Assembly: GCF_025567195.1 (NCBI RefSeq)
Contig: NZ_JAOQJF010000029.1
Coordinates: 1-41,987 of the forward strand
Direction of reading: 5' to 3'
Source: Alitiscatomonas aceti
GTDB taxonomy: Bacteria > Bacillota > Clostridia > Lachnospirales > Lachnospiraceae
DNA length: 41,987 bases
Shown here: positions 15,143 to 23,726 of the stretch, piece after piece
Layout of the letters: every line of letters begins with the position of its first letter
Numbering within the stretch: position 1 is the first letter of the stretch
Position numbers and translations under genes: made by a program
The notes under the pieces: generated by a model
Database searches by the model: none
What the model saw: only the letters and a program-made list of their open reading frames with translations
Told to the model about the DNA's origin: nothing

Positions 15143-15170
15143 ATAAAAATAACACCCAGTAGTCTGGGTG
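15143..15170 (-). terminator. Intrinsic terminator between fibre cassette and scaffold
   Basis: On the minus strand CACCCAG pairs with CTGGGTG around a 4-nt loop and is followed by a T-rich tract. It would stop transcripts that leave the tail-fibre cassette before they enter the head genes. Late expression of head genes therefore needs read-through, antitermination or a further promoter. Confidence 0.75.
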
Positions 15171-15188
15171 CTGATTCTGTCTGCTGTG

Positions 15189-15374
15189 CTACATAATAGG
15201 AATCTCTTCCCCTGCTGCAGAAGGATACCAGTTCTCAATCTCCACCATATCCTCGTCTTTAAGGATGCCTCTTGAATACCAGTTCAGAGCATACTCTCTA
15301 ACCTGGAATTCAGAATACTGTTCGCTCATTCCTTTTAAAGTCTTCATGACAAAGTCATGTAAGTTAAAAACCAT
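15189..15374 (-). CDS. XkdX-like small protein after the fibre gene
   Basis: This 61-residue protein starts MVFNLHDFVMKTLKGMSEQY after AGGAGGGGGTG. Small proteins of this type (a helix followed by ALNWYSRGILKDEDMVEIEN) commonly follow large fibre genes in Bacillus and clostridial phages, like XkdX after XkdW. It is transcribed just after the large fibre gene and ends before an intrinsic terminator, so it belongs to the fibre cassette. Role unknown. Confidence 0.65.
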   Translation of the reverse strand: MVFNLHDFVMKTLKGMSEQYSEFQVREYALNWYSRGILKDEDMVEIENWYPSAAGEEIPIM

Positions 15375-15388
15375 AGTTTCACCCCCTC

Positions 15389-18300
15389 CTATTTCGATAC
15401 AATAGCTGCGCTGATCTCTGCGATTTTGCCATCAATATACGCCTTGGTATCGGCGGTATAAGCGACTTCCATCCCGCAGTTGTCGCTGTTGGTGATTGTA
15501 GTAACCGGGTAATTCATGCAAAGCTTTCTAAATGCTGCAATGGTTTCTGGTAAGAGCGGAGTCTCTACTGAGGTATCAAGCACAAACAAGACTCTTGCCC
15601 CAACAGTTAATTCCCCGGTTTCAGATATATACGATCCATTAATCGACTCATTGTTATAAGATGCAATCTTTTCAATTTTCTTTATGTATACACCCTTTGT
15701 CAAATCCACCTCATCTGTCACCCACTGCTGACCGTTTTCGTCCGTATAGTTACCGCCAGAAGAGACCGGAATCCCTGGTAAGCCGTCTGGAGTGGATACA
15801 ATGAGGGTCTGTGCTGGTTTGTAAGGCTCGTATTCTGTGGCGGCAGGACCAAGCTCAAGCTGGATTTTGACAGTAGATAAATCGCCCTTATTCCACGTTG
15901 CATTCGTTCCAGAAATAAATATTTTAGCATCCGGAATATCAGGCATAATAAAAGTATCTTTTCTTCCGCTCGCGATATAGTTCGCTGTTAATCTGGTATT
16001 GGTAGTTTCCTCAACAAGTGCGATATTAACTGGTACATTTACATTTGTTAAAGAATACGTTTCTCCGGGGATTAATTTAAGCTCTGGAAGATTGATGTTC
16101 CATCCTGCAACAATTCCAGATTCTATATCAATCAGATTTTTTCCCTCTATTTTGGCCACGATATTCCCATCATTTCCCGCATCGGAAATTTTTTGCGGAT
16201 ACACTGGAGACGGAGCTGGCTTGCCTCCGGTATAAGGCTCCCACTTTGTTGGCTCCTCTTTGCTGACCATAATTTGGAAGGTTATATCAACATTCTTCTT
16301 ACTCGAAACGTCAATAACAACCGCAATGGATTTTTCATTCTTGGTTCTAAGTCCATAAATTTCCTGAATCGAATGGGTTCCTCGTAAATTAAATATTTTA
16401 ATCTTATAGCTCTTACCAGATAAATCAAAATTATCATAATTCAATATGTTAAAACAAATGGTAGAGTGTTCCGATTCTGCAGTTCCTTTTATTTTCACAC
16501 GCTGTCGTCCATCAATGGATATTTTTAACCCATAAGAATCGGCGTGGGGAGTTGCTTTCCCGATATCGAACAACTGCGCTCCAGTCGTAACGACTTGCGA
16601 TGATCGGCCACAAAGGCGGAGATTCTTAAGAGGCATCTTTAAACTATCAGTTACCTTAACACCCCCCCCAGAAATTTTCTGACTAATCAATGCCGCCTGG
16701 ATATCAGAAAGCTGTTTCTGCATAATATTTTCGCGTTTCTGGATATAATTTTTCGTATCAGCCACATAGGCAACATCAATGTCGGCATTTTCATCGTTGA
16801 GGATAATGGTTGTCGGATAATTCGTGTGGAGCTGTTTATATGCGGCGATATCTTCTGGAGACAAAGGAGTTTCGATGGGGTTCGCCATGTAATAAAACTC
16901 AACTGGTGTACCCTCCGTATTTTTCTGGACACAAAAAGCATTGAGTTCGTCCACCGTTGCGAAATGGCTACTAATTGATTCCTTCTTTACAAAAATAAAT
17001 TGGTTGGTTATGTTTGCGGGGAAAATTCCAGTTTTAAAAAATGCCGAAATAATTCCGCCCGATATAATGCCAGGCGAACTTTTCGATGGCAAATTCCAGT
17101 AGTTTTCATCGGCCGATGCCGTGAATTTAATATTCTCCCCATCCACCACGGTTTTGCCGATGCGACGAATATAAACGCTTTGGCCATAGTCAATCTCATC
17201 ACATATCCACCGCCGTCCATCATGATCTGTGTAATTACCGCCAGACTTAACCGGGATCCCGAGCAGACCATTGGGAGTCTGGACAGTGAGATTCTGAGGT
17301 GTCTTATAAGGCTCATATCCGGTAGCCGTATCACCAACCTCAAGTTGGATGTAATAATCCTTTAAATCGGACATGTGCGATCCATCATCCCATACCCTTA
17401 ATGTTGTAAGAATATCTACATTGGGCGTATACGTCACGGATTTAGCTTCATATGCATAAGCAATTTTCTCTGTTTCACCTACATTATTAAAATATATACC
17501 AGAAACAATACCTTTTGTGCTTAATGTGTATGTAACCCCGGCTTTCAAGAGATACCCTTTTAAAAAAGCTCTTTTGAGAAAAGGATCTAATCTAATTTCT
17601 GACTCTGGAATCAGATTTTTTCCCTCGATCTTTATCCCGATATTCCCTTTGCCTCCCGCGTTGACAATCGGCACTGGGGATTCCGGGCTGGGGTCGCCAT
17701 TTTGTGTGGATTTACCAAGGATTCGCAGTGATCTAAGTGGTTCATCGGCCGAATCTGGCATACAGTACCCATTCCCATTTGCTGACTCTACGATCACATC
17801 GGCTTTTTCCGTCAGCTCGTTCTTTACATCCGCCAGATCCTTTGCATTCTGCTGGATCAGTTCCCGGTCTGCAACGATATTTGCAACGGCCTGTTCTACT
17901 GCCTTTCTGGCCTCAGACACCTCCATCCGGTCTTCCTCCGCTGCCTCCGCATGCTGTCTGGACGCATCCTCGGCGGCCTCTGCGCCTGCTTGCGCCTGTT
18001 TTGCAGCCGTTTCCGATGTTCTTGCCGACTGCTCTGAAAGACCCGCCATAAAGGCTGATTCCTGTGCCTGCGCTGCTATCTTTTCCACAGCTATTTTGTC
18101 CTGTGCTGCTGCATCTGCGTCAAGCTGTACCTGGTCTGCCAGCCTCTGCACCGCTTTCAAACTCTTTCCAGCTTCTGAAGCTGCAGTTTTTGCCTCCCCC
18201 GCAGCAGTTTCCGCCCCAGTTCCAATATCCTCAGCCTTTTTAACGGCCTCATTGACTGTATCAATAGCCCGCCGGAACAATTCCTCTGCCTCTGGGGTAT

Positions 18301-18646
18301 CAAATGGTTCTGGTTTTGATCTGGTTCTCACCTGTAAGGAAATACGCCGGATCGTCTGCCCGCTGGTCGAGTCTGTGAGATATAACCACGCATAGATTGT
18401 ATATTGGGAACCTGCCGCAGGTCCATTCTCCAGCATACTGTCCGGAATCACAACCTCAGTCACACCGTCCCTGGTCACTCCGACACGGGTGATCGCCTGC
18501 CCACCTGTTTCCGTCAAAGAAAAGTGAATCTCCACAGCTGTTGGAAGTGTAAGTCCCTGGATCCTTAAAACCTGCCCATAGTCCCACTGCCAGAGCCCGG
18601 CCGCTCTTGCATACTCGTTCTTTTCATCAAAAAACACTGTAATCAT
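15389..18646 (-). CDS. Large tail fibre with BppU-like N-terminus
   Basis: The start MITVFFDEKNEYARA (1085 residues) follows GAGGAGG. The first 130 residues resemble the baseplate upper protein (BppU) N-domain, which docks on the baseplate. An Ala-rich coiled-coil stem spans about 140-300 (AAQDKIAVEKIAAQAQESAF). The C-terminal 750 residues hold two related copies of a binding module, each with IEGKNLI, YEPYK, SGGNYTD and a final block VAYVADTK or VAYTADTK. The doubled module suggests duplication during host-range change. Its place between head genes, bounded by terminators, is unusual, since most siphophages encode it after the tape measure. Confidence 0.8.
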   Translation of the reverse strand: MITVFFDEKNEYARAAGLWQWDYGQVLRIQGLTLPTAVEIHFSLTETGGQAITRVGVTRDGVTEVVIPDSMLENGPAAGSQYTIYAWLYLTDSTSGQTIRRISLQVRTRSKPEPFDTPEAEELFRRAIDTVNEAVKKAEDIGTGAETAAGEAKTAASEAGKSLKAVQRLADQVQLDADAAAQDKIAVEKIAAQAQESAFMAGLSEQSARTSETAAKQAQAGAEAAEDASRQHAEAAEEDRMEVSEARKAVEQAVANIVADRELIQQNAKDLADVKNELTEKADVIVESANGNGYCMPDSADEPLRSLRILGKSTQNGDPSPESPVPIVNAGGKGNIGIKIEGKNLIPESEIRLDPFLKRAFLKGYLLKAGVTYTLSTKGIVSGIYFNNVGETEKIAYAYEAKSVTYTPNVDILTTLRVWDDGSHMSDLKDYYIQLEVGDTATGYEPYKTPQNLTVQTPNGLLGIPVKSGGNYTDHDGRRWICDEIDYGQSVYIRRIGKTVVDGENIKFTASADENYWNLPSKSSPGIISGGIISAFFKTGIFPANITNQFIFVKKESISSHFATVDELNAFCVQKNTEGTPVEFYYMANPIETPLSPEDIAAYKQLHTNYPTTIILNDENADIDVAYVADTKNYIQKRENIMQKQLSDIQAALISQKISGGGVKVTDSLKMPLKNLRLCGRSSQVVTTGAQLFDIGKATPHADSYGLKISIDGRQRVKIKGTAESEHSTICFNILNYDNFDLSGKSYKIKIFNLRGTHSIQEIYGLRTKNEKSIAVVIDVSSKKNVDITFQIMVSKEEPTKWEPYTGGKPAPSPVYPQKISDAGNDGNIVAKIEGKNLIDIESGIVAGWNINLPELKLIPGETYSLTNVNVPVNIALVEETTNTRLTANYIASGRKDTFIMPDIPDAKIFISGTNATWNKGDLSTVKIQLELGPAATEYEPYKPAQTLIVSTPDGLPGIPVSSGGNYTDENGQQWVTDEVDLTKGVYIKKIEKIASYNNESINGSYISETGELTVGARVLFVLDTSVETPLLPETIAAFRKLCMNYPVTTITNSDNCGMEVAYTADTKAYIDGKIAEISAAIVSK

Positions 18647-18668
18647 GATTCCCGCCTCCTCTTTCCCG

Positions 18669-18682
18669 TTGCGACGCCGCAA
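18669..18682. repeat. Near-perfect 14-bp palindrome in the fibre leader
   Basis: The sequence TTGCGACGCCGCAA has arms TTGCG and CGCAA and lies just upstream of the fibre ribosome binding site. A perfect version, TTGCGACGTCGCAA, occurs at 29177-29190. It could be a protein-binding site or recombination site. The role is unknown. Confidence 0.5.
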
Positions 18683-18693
18683 CTGCAAAATGG

Positions 18694-18722
18694 GTATAAA
18701 AATACCACCGGCCATCCGGTGG
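18694..18722 (-). terminator. Intrinsic terminator upstream of the fibre gene
   Basis: On the minus strand CCACCGG pairs perfectly with CCGGTGG around ATGG and is followed by TATTTTTAT. It lies in the fibre leader, 50 bp before the start codon, so it could act as an attenuator or cassette border. It resembles the terminator at 15143-15170 in form and in its T tract. Confidence 0.75.
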
Positions 18723-18751
18723 ATTCGTTGTTCTTCTTCGCTATAACGGAT

Positions 18752-18780
18752 TTGACATTTTAATTATAGTGGTATATACT
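18752..18780 (+). promoter_or_regulatory. Consensus sigma-70-type promoter facing the MuF gene
   Basis: TTGACA (18752-18757), a 17-bp spacer and TATACT (18775-18780) form a nearly perfect promoter on the plus strand, opposite to the surrounding operon. A perfect inverted repeat, GGTATA-TAC-TATACC (18771-18785), covers the -10 region and could be an operator. The only thing downstream before a hairpin terminator is a 67-nt stretch. Confidence 0.7.
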
Positions 18781-18786
18781 ATACCT

Positions 18787-18853
18787 AAGATATATCTTTT
18801 ATGAAAAGCGATACCTGACCCCCGCATACTGGGTTGGGCCATCGCTTTTCTTA
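18787..18853 (+). ncRNA. Candidate short regulatory RNA
   Basis: A transcript from the promoter at 18752 would start near 18787 and meet a 10-bp stem (GAAAAGCGAT with ATCGCTTTTC, 18803-18850) followed by TTAATT. This gives an RNA of roughly 67 nt without a coding frame. The hairpin also lies just after the MuF-toxin gene on the other strand, so it may serve as a two-way terminator instead. Existence of the RNA is an inference. Confidence 0.45.
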
Positions 18854-18854
18854 A

Positions 18855-20435
18855 TTATCTTCTTCTAAAAATTCTTCTTATCTCCCCACCCTTAACAAGT
18901 ATAATTTTGTCCACAAAGGTCGTATGCTTTGACCAGTAAATTCCATCTACCTGTCTGCATAACTCTTCTTCGGGCAAAGGGCAGCAGGAAATATCCAGAA
19001 TGAAATTACACGCCTGCCTCTTCTTTTTTGAAATTACATTGTAGATTAGATTTTTACTTGTTCCCTGTAATTCCTTCAGATCAAATGCCTCTCCTCTGAA
19101 AAGATAATCGGGTGTAGAAATACCTGGCGGATTTAAAATCCGGGGAACCATAAATAGTTCGCCGCCAAGCCTGTGCTCCAGAAGCTGTGCCACTTCTTTT
19201 TCCCTGTCCGAATAATCCAACCGCACATATTTTCCGTCAACCTTGTATGTGATTCCATCTACTATGTATTCAAATAAATCTGTTACCTCATGTGAATCCG
19301 GCTGTGCATCTCTAAACCATTCCTCTGTAACATCTACGGCCCTGTACTTTTCCGTGCTGTCTTCCTGGATCTGAATGTGCTTCCATTCTTCGGCTTTTTT
19401 CTTGTAAGTCTCCTGGTTCTCCGTATCCAATGAATATTCTGCCATACGACTGAACTTTTCTTCCTGGCGTTCTGCGTACTGTCTCCGGGCTTCCCGCTTC
19501 ACATTCAAGCCAATTTGTTCCAGTTCCTCTTTTGTCCAGGTATCGTCTGCCGTCGAAATCCCTGGGAAATAGGTTGTGTGGCTGTCCTTGCATCTCGGAT
19601 GATACAGGCCCTTCTCAATCGCCCTGCTCATAAGCGGATATTTCTTTCCTGTCTCCGGATCCACGCCATCCTCCGGGCCGCCGCTCCACACATCATCGAT
19701 CAGAACCTTCCCGCAAAATGGAACGCACTTAGGACAGGGATTTCCACGCTTAGCCAAGATAACGGTCGTGATCCCCCATTCCTTCCGCTTTTCCCCCTCG
19801 CCCTGGAGATATGCCCGTTTGCTGGCCGTCCGGATCGCCATATCCGCATAATCAGCCAGTGTGTGTCTGGCACCGTTGGAATATACGACACAGTTAAGGC
19901 CACGGGAAAGCATATCCCTGGTAGCCATATCCACAGCTTTCTCATAGGTTCCGGCACCGGTATTCGCGTAAACCTGTGCGTTATAGATGGCTTTCCGGTA
20001 ATCGTCATTGGATTTCCTTAAAACTGCCGTCTCCGCCTTCTCCATATCGTCCAGAACTGCCTGGATCAGCGCTTCCAGCTTCCGCTCGTTCAACTTGAAA
20101 AATTCCGCCATCATACCTTTTTCAGATTTCCGGGCCGTAAAGCCTTTTTTTATGGCTTCCAGGATCTGGATCTCCTGTCCCATGCTGCCGGCCTGTCTGG
20201 CCTGCCGGATCAGATCCTCAATCTCTCCGTTCAGCTCCTTAAACCGCTTCGTATACTTTTTCTGGTTCTCCCGTTTGTATTTTTCCAGGGCTTTCAGCTG
20301 TTCTGCCTGCCACATGGACCATTCATAACCTTCTTTCGTTTCTTCTGCCCGGTGACGGTCCATATTACGGATCATGGAGGCGATCAGTTCCTCTTCAATG
20401 GCCTGGAAAGCGGCAGCAATATCATACTCATTCAT
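18855..20435 (-). CDS. MuF-like minor capsid protein with C-terminal CdiA-type nuclease toxin
   Basis: The N-terminal 300 residues match phage minor capsid protein 2/MuF: a helical region, then RHTLADYADMAIRTASKRAY, a Cys pair in NPCPKC, and CGKVLIDDVWSG...LYHPRCKDSHTTYFPG. These proteins sit in the capsid next to the portal. Residues about 410-526 are a different module: EKEVAQLLEHRLGGELFMVP, TPDYLFRGEAFDLKEL, KKKRQACNFILDI, ending VDKIILVKGGEIRRIFRRR. This resembles the CdiA C-terminal tRNase-type toxin, with a PD-(D/E)xK-like pattern in PDY...FDLKE. Such MuF toxins are thought to be injected or released with the virion. No immunity gene lies next to it. The ATG overlaps the upstream gene by 8 bp. 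Confidence 0.85.
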   Translation of the reverse strand: MNEYDIAAAFQAIEEELIASMIRNMDRHRAEETKEGYEWSMWQAEQLKALEKYKRENQKKYTKRFKELNGEIEDLIRQARQAGSMGQEIQILEAIKKGFTARKSEKGMMAEFFKLNERKLEALIQAVLDDMEKAETAVLRKSNDDYRKAIYNAQVYANTGAGTYEKAVDMATRDMLSRGLNCVVYSNGARHTLADYADMAIRTASKRAYLQGEGEKRKEWGITTVILAKRGNPCPKCVPFCGKVLIDDVWSGGPEDGVDPETGKKYPLMSRAIEKGLYHPRCKDSHTTYFPGISTADDTWTKEELEQIGLNVKREARRQYAERQEEKFSRMAEYSLDTENQETYKKKAEEWKHIQIQEDSTEKYRAVDVTEEWFRDAQPDSHEVTDLFEYIVDGITYKVDGKYVRLDYSDREKEVAQLLEHRLGGELFMVPRILNPPGISTPDYLFRGEAFDLKELQGTSKNLIYNVISKKKRQACNFILDISCCPLPEEELCRQVDGIYWSKHTTFVDKIILVKGGEIRRIFRRR

Positions 20436-20622
20436 TCTGCTGCTTCACTTTCAGATTTTCTGCAATCCTGGCACAGCGGCGGCGGTTCCTGCACCGAATA
20501 CTGTGGGTCGCTTTTGGAGCCCCTCCAAGAGACTTGCAATCAAACGTATCCACTTCTGCATCAAAGTCCGGGCAGTACCCACAGAAATCCTGTAACAGCA
20601 ATGTAAATCCCGGCACTTCCAT
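20428..20622 (-). CDS. Small cysteine-rich protein
   Basis: The start MEVPGFTLLLQDFCGYC follows GGGAGGTGAG. It has 64 residues with cysteines at CGYC and at C..RRRC in CRNRRRCARI, a likely zinc-binding arrangement. It lies between a CxxC protein and the MuF gene in a translationally coupled row. Related small Cys-rich proteins are frequent at this place in Lachnospiraceae prophages; their role is unknown. Confidence 0.6.
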   Translation of the reverse strand: MEVPGFTLLLQDFCGYCPDFDAEVDTFDCKSLGGAPKATHSIRCRNRRRCARIAENLKVKQQNE

Positions 20623-20627
20623 GGCAC

Positions 20628-20834
20628 TCACCTCCCGTTCGCATACACTTTAAATCCCTGGCTTTTAAACTGCCTGGTCAGCTCCTTCAGCCGTGTAACG
20701 CTGTTGCACCGGTCACACCGGAGCTCAGCATATCCCTGTTTTTCCACCGCATAGATCCCGAACGGCACCTGTTCACTGGCCACCTGTAAAAGCCCCTGAT
20801 ATTCCGTTTTACTCATCCGGTAGATCCGGCTCAT
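20628..20834 (-). CDS. Small CxxC protein after the portal gene
   Basis: The start MSRIYRMSKTEYQGLLQ fits AGGTGAAGG upstream; an ATG five codons earlier is possible. It has 68 residues with a single RCDRC pair in the middle. It overlaps the end of the portal gene by 26 bp and precedes another Cys-rich protein. The two may act together, for example through a shared zinc site, but this is a guess. Confidence 0.6.
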   Translation of the reverse strand: MSRIYRMSKTEYQGLLQVASEQVPFGIYAVEKQGYAELRCDRCNSVTRLKELTRQFKSQGFKVYANGR

Positions 20835-22329
20835 GACCTTCACCTGCATCCTTGTTTCCCCTTTGTAATAGATTTGTATCTCGGTTTACCGCTGGTTCCT
20901 CCAGTTCTATAAGCCCCTGTTCGGCCTTTAACCGCTCCACCTCGTTTTTCTTCTCCTCATCTGTCCAGGTATCCCCGTAAAGCTGATCCACAGACGTCTC
21001 CACGCTCATGATGCCGTACTGCCTGGCCTTTCCTACGGTCTCCACCGTGGTCCCAAAATCCGGGGATGCATACTCCCCGAACTTGACGGATGGATTATAC
21101 TCTCCTGGAGTTTTCTGGCACATAAGGTCGTAGCACTGCATCACAGCCCGGATCAGCTGCGGAAGCATCTCATTTAGGGCATCTACAATTTTATTTCTTA
21201 CATGCAGCGTAACCTTTTCCTTCTCCCGCTGCGATTCGGCGTTATCGGTCTTTTTCAGATCGATACCCAGCGTGGCCGGGGACATGATTCCCTGGAGCAC
21301 CATATCCAAAAAGCTGGAATAACTCTCCACATACGCCTCATAGGAGATCTGTGGCTGGGAAACCGCTACCTGCTGGCTGGCATTTTCGGCCATGTTATCT
21401 CCGATAGCGATAAAATCATTGTCAAACGGGTTGGCCGGAAGCAGCTTACCAGTATCCGGATCGCGCGGAATCAGGTTCTCCGGTATGTACCGCTTGATCC
21501 GTCCCATACGGATCGCATCGATCCACTGGCTGATCACCTCATCCAGGCCGTCCAACACGTCTGTTTTGGCATCAAAAAGAGCCCTGCCACGGTTTTTATA
21601 CTTAACCGAGGACAGGACCCGGAACGGGACCGCCAGGAGAAGATTCCCTTCAATTCCGATATCTATCAGGTTTGCCGTCTGCGGAAGCCTGTCCATGGGA
21701 ATCTCTTTTCCAGCATCATCATACAGGTGATACCGAATGTATCCGTATCCGTAGATCTCCTCCAGGCGTATATCCTTTCCTCCGTCTTTATAGCTGGTAT
21801 AGAACTTGATTTCCTTCAGTCTGGAATGAACATACACATAATCCACATTTTCGGCATCATAAAATTCCACAACCGGGTAAGGACTCAGCTCATTTGCGGT
21901 GATCTTAAATGCCCCATCTCCAGAGGAGAGCGCACCGGATATCCCATCCCCGATCACATCGTTAAGATGTGTCGTTTCAAAAATTTCCTGCCAGATTTCG
22001 CTCGTCTCCATCTGCCCCTCTCCGAAAGACACGCGGTCCAGATCCGCCAGCACGATATCGCGGTAGCGGTCCACGACTATCGCTACAATGCCGCTGTGCA
22101 TTTTTCTGACGCTGCCCTGGGCCTTTGCCGCCCAGAAACGTGCCTTCTCAACGTCCCATCTGGCCGTCTTTTTAAAGTACTGCTCCAGTTCCGCACTGTC
22201 TCCCCGGTACCAAAGTTTATTACGGATCACGTCTGCAATAAACGTATGGGGTTCGATGATCACGATTTCTCTGTCTCTGGCCGGTTCGATCCTAAATATC
22301 CGTTTTATAAATTCCTGTAACCGGTTCAT
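20809..22329 (-). CDS. Portal protein (SPP1 gp6-like)
   Basis: The start MNRLQEFIKRIFRIEP (506 residues) follows AGGAGGTGATCC. Sequence hallmarks of SPP1-type portals are visible: LDRVSFGEGQ near residue 110, IGDGISGALSSGDGAFKITA, NRGRALFDAKTDVLDGLDEVISQW in the wing/stem area, and LGIDLKKTDNAESQREKE near the crown. The C-terminus (TWTDEEKKNEVERLKAEQG) is the usual helical ending. The portal forms the dodecameric DNA gate and lies between the large terminase and the MuF gene, the standard order. Confidence 0.92.
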   Translation of the reverse strand: MNRLQEFIKRIFRIEPARDREIVIIEPHTFIADVIRNKLWYRGDSAELEQYFKKTARWDVEKARFWAAKAQGSVRKMHSGIVAIVVDRYRDIVLADLDRVSFGEGQMETSEIWQEIFETTHLNDVIGDGISGALSSGDGAFKITANELSPYPVVEFYDAENVDYVYVHSRLKEIKFYTSYKDGGKDIRLEEIYGYGYIRYHLYDDAGKEIPMDRLPQTANLIDIGIEGNLLLAVPFRVLSSVKYKNRGRALFDAKTDVLDGLDEVISQWIDAIRMGRIKRYIPENLIPRDPDTGKLLPANPFDNDFIAIGDNMAENASQQVAVSQPQISYEAYVESYSSFLDMVLQGIMSPATLGIDLKKTDNAESQREKEKVTLHVRNKIVDALNEMLPQLIRAVMQCYDLMCQKTPGEYNPSVKFGEYASPDFGTTVETVGKARQYGIMSVETSVDQLYGDTWTDEEKKNEVERLKAEQGLIELEEPAVNRDTNLLQRGNKDAGEGHEPDLPDE

Positions 22330-22334
22330 CCGGA

Positions 22335-23726
22335 TCACCTCCTGAAAATCTTGCTCTGGTATGGGATCCATGCATACTGCACGGAGTTGACCATATGATC
22401 GTTCCGGTCCTCTGGAACGTTGTCTTTATCTTCCCGCCAGCTGTATGTTTCTAGTTCCGTTATATAGTTCGGGCAACTGTCCAGTACATAAAAACATGGT
22501 TCAATGTCGGCCGCATCGTCGTAGGCCATCCATCCCAGCTGGGCATTGATACGATCGATAATCTCCATCTGTTTCCAGGCATTATTTAATGTGTATACGC
22601 AGCCATTCCGACGCTTATATTTGTTCCATTCCTGCATAGTTGCCTGATCGGCAGTGTCCAGGAATGCGTTCCGGGCCAGGCCCCACTTCTTTTTATTCCG
22701 GTCTAAAAAATCCACGATATTCCATACCGTATCAGAAGGGGCCAGGGGAATCTCCATGGCAGCATTGTTATACACCTTTTCACCCAGCACGACACAGCGT
22801 CCTTTATTCGTGATCCCCAGAAAGGAGATTGCGATTGTATCCGGAGACTGCTGGGAATAGGATGTATCTATGCCAGCAGAAAAGTACATAAAAAATTCTT
22901 CTTTTTTCCGTTCTCCGGGGAGCTGTACAAACTGCATCGCCCAGGCTTCTGATCGCACATGACGCGCGCGGTCGAAGTTACTGAAAACAACGCCGGTTGC
23001 CTTCCCCCGGAGCCCCAGGATCTTGTTCTTCCAGATCTTGGTCCCCTTCGGGGTGTTGGCCATGATCTTCTCCAACTTTTCTTTTGGGAGTCCCAGGTTA
23101 TGCGAAAAAGAAAAGAACCAGTGTACCCATCCGGGTTTTGGTTCTTCTTTCAGCTCGTCCTTGATTTCCTTTGGTGTCTCTTCTTCCCATTCTGGCAATG
23201 GCCTGGAGCAGTTTATGTACTCTTTGTAAACATCCAGATTCGGATCGTCCGGATTGAGCGTGGCCATGAGATAGTCACATCGCATGGCAGCCTCCCGCAC
23301 AAAGTCAATATCTGCCGTATTGATCTCATCGATGTACAGGCATCCATACTGGCCGCCCAGAGCCTTCTGCCACTTCTTTTTATCTCCATAGCCCATAACA
23401 TATACCACCTTATCCCCGCGGGATGTGTGGAACAGGATATGCGGGATCTTATCATCCTTGGTCCCGTTACCATTGTACTCAGCCAGGATACCAAAATCAT
23501 CAATGATTCCCAGATCCTTGTTTATGATATTCTTTTCGGCAGTACCGGTGTCCTTGGCCGCAATGATATGGAGCTTTTTAGGTGATTCGGCCACCTTGAG
23601 CATAAACTTAAACAGGCCTACTGTTGTTTTTCCGGCAGCTGTGGTTCCTTCCAGGAACTCCACAGGGGCGTCGCATCGCAGGAAGGCTTTATATTTATCC
23701 GACAGTAATAATCGTTCGGTGCTCAT
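22335..23726 (-). CDS. terL: Terminase large subunit
   Basis: This is the packaging motor of 463 residues. Walker A is GTTAAGKT (about residues 28-35) and Walker B is CLYIDEI (about 129-135). The C-terminal nuclease domain has the first acidic residue in FSAGIDTSYS, a second in FLDTADQAT and a third in DRNDHMVN. It belongs to the PBSX/SPP1-type family (Terminase_3). The ATG overlaps the small subunit stop as ATGA. Confidence 0.95.
   Translation of the reverse strand: MSTERLLLSDKYKAFLRCDAPVEFLEGTTAAGKTTVGLFKFMLKVAESPKKLHIIAAKDTGTAEKNIINKDLGIIDDFGILAEYNGNGTKDDKIPHILFHTSRGDKVVYVMGYGDKKKWQKALGGQYGCLYIDEINTADIDFVREAAMRCDYLMATLNPDDPNLDVYKEYINCSRPLPEWEEETPKEIKDELKEEPKPGWVHWFFSFSHNLGLPKEKLEKIMANTPKGTKIWKNKILGLRGKATGVVFSNFDRARHVRSEAWAMQFVQLPGERKKEEFFMYFSAGIDTSYSQQSPDTIAISFLGITNKGRCVVLGEKVYNNAAMEIPLAPSDTVWNIVDFLDRNKKKWGLARNAFLDTADQATMQEWNKYKRRNGCVYTLNNAWKQMEIIDRINAQLGWMAYDDAADIEPCFYVLDSCPNYITELETYSWREDKDNVPEDRNDHMVNSVQYAWIPYQSKIFRR

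Noticed and set aside
17517..18395. A 292-codon plus-strand frame rich in Ala, Ser and Cys
   Set aside because: It is the complement of the Ala-rich coiled-coil region of the fibre gene; its composition is explained by that.
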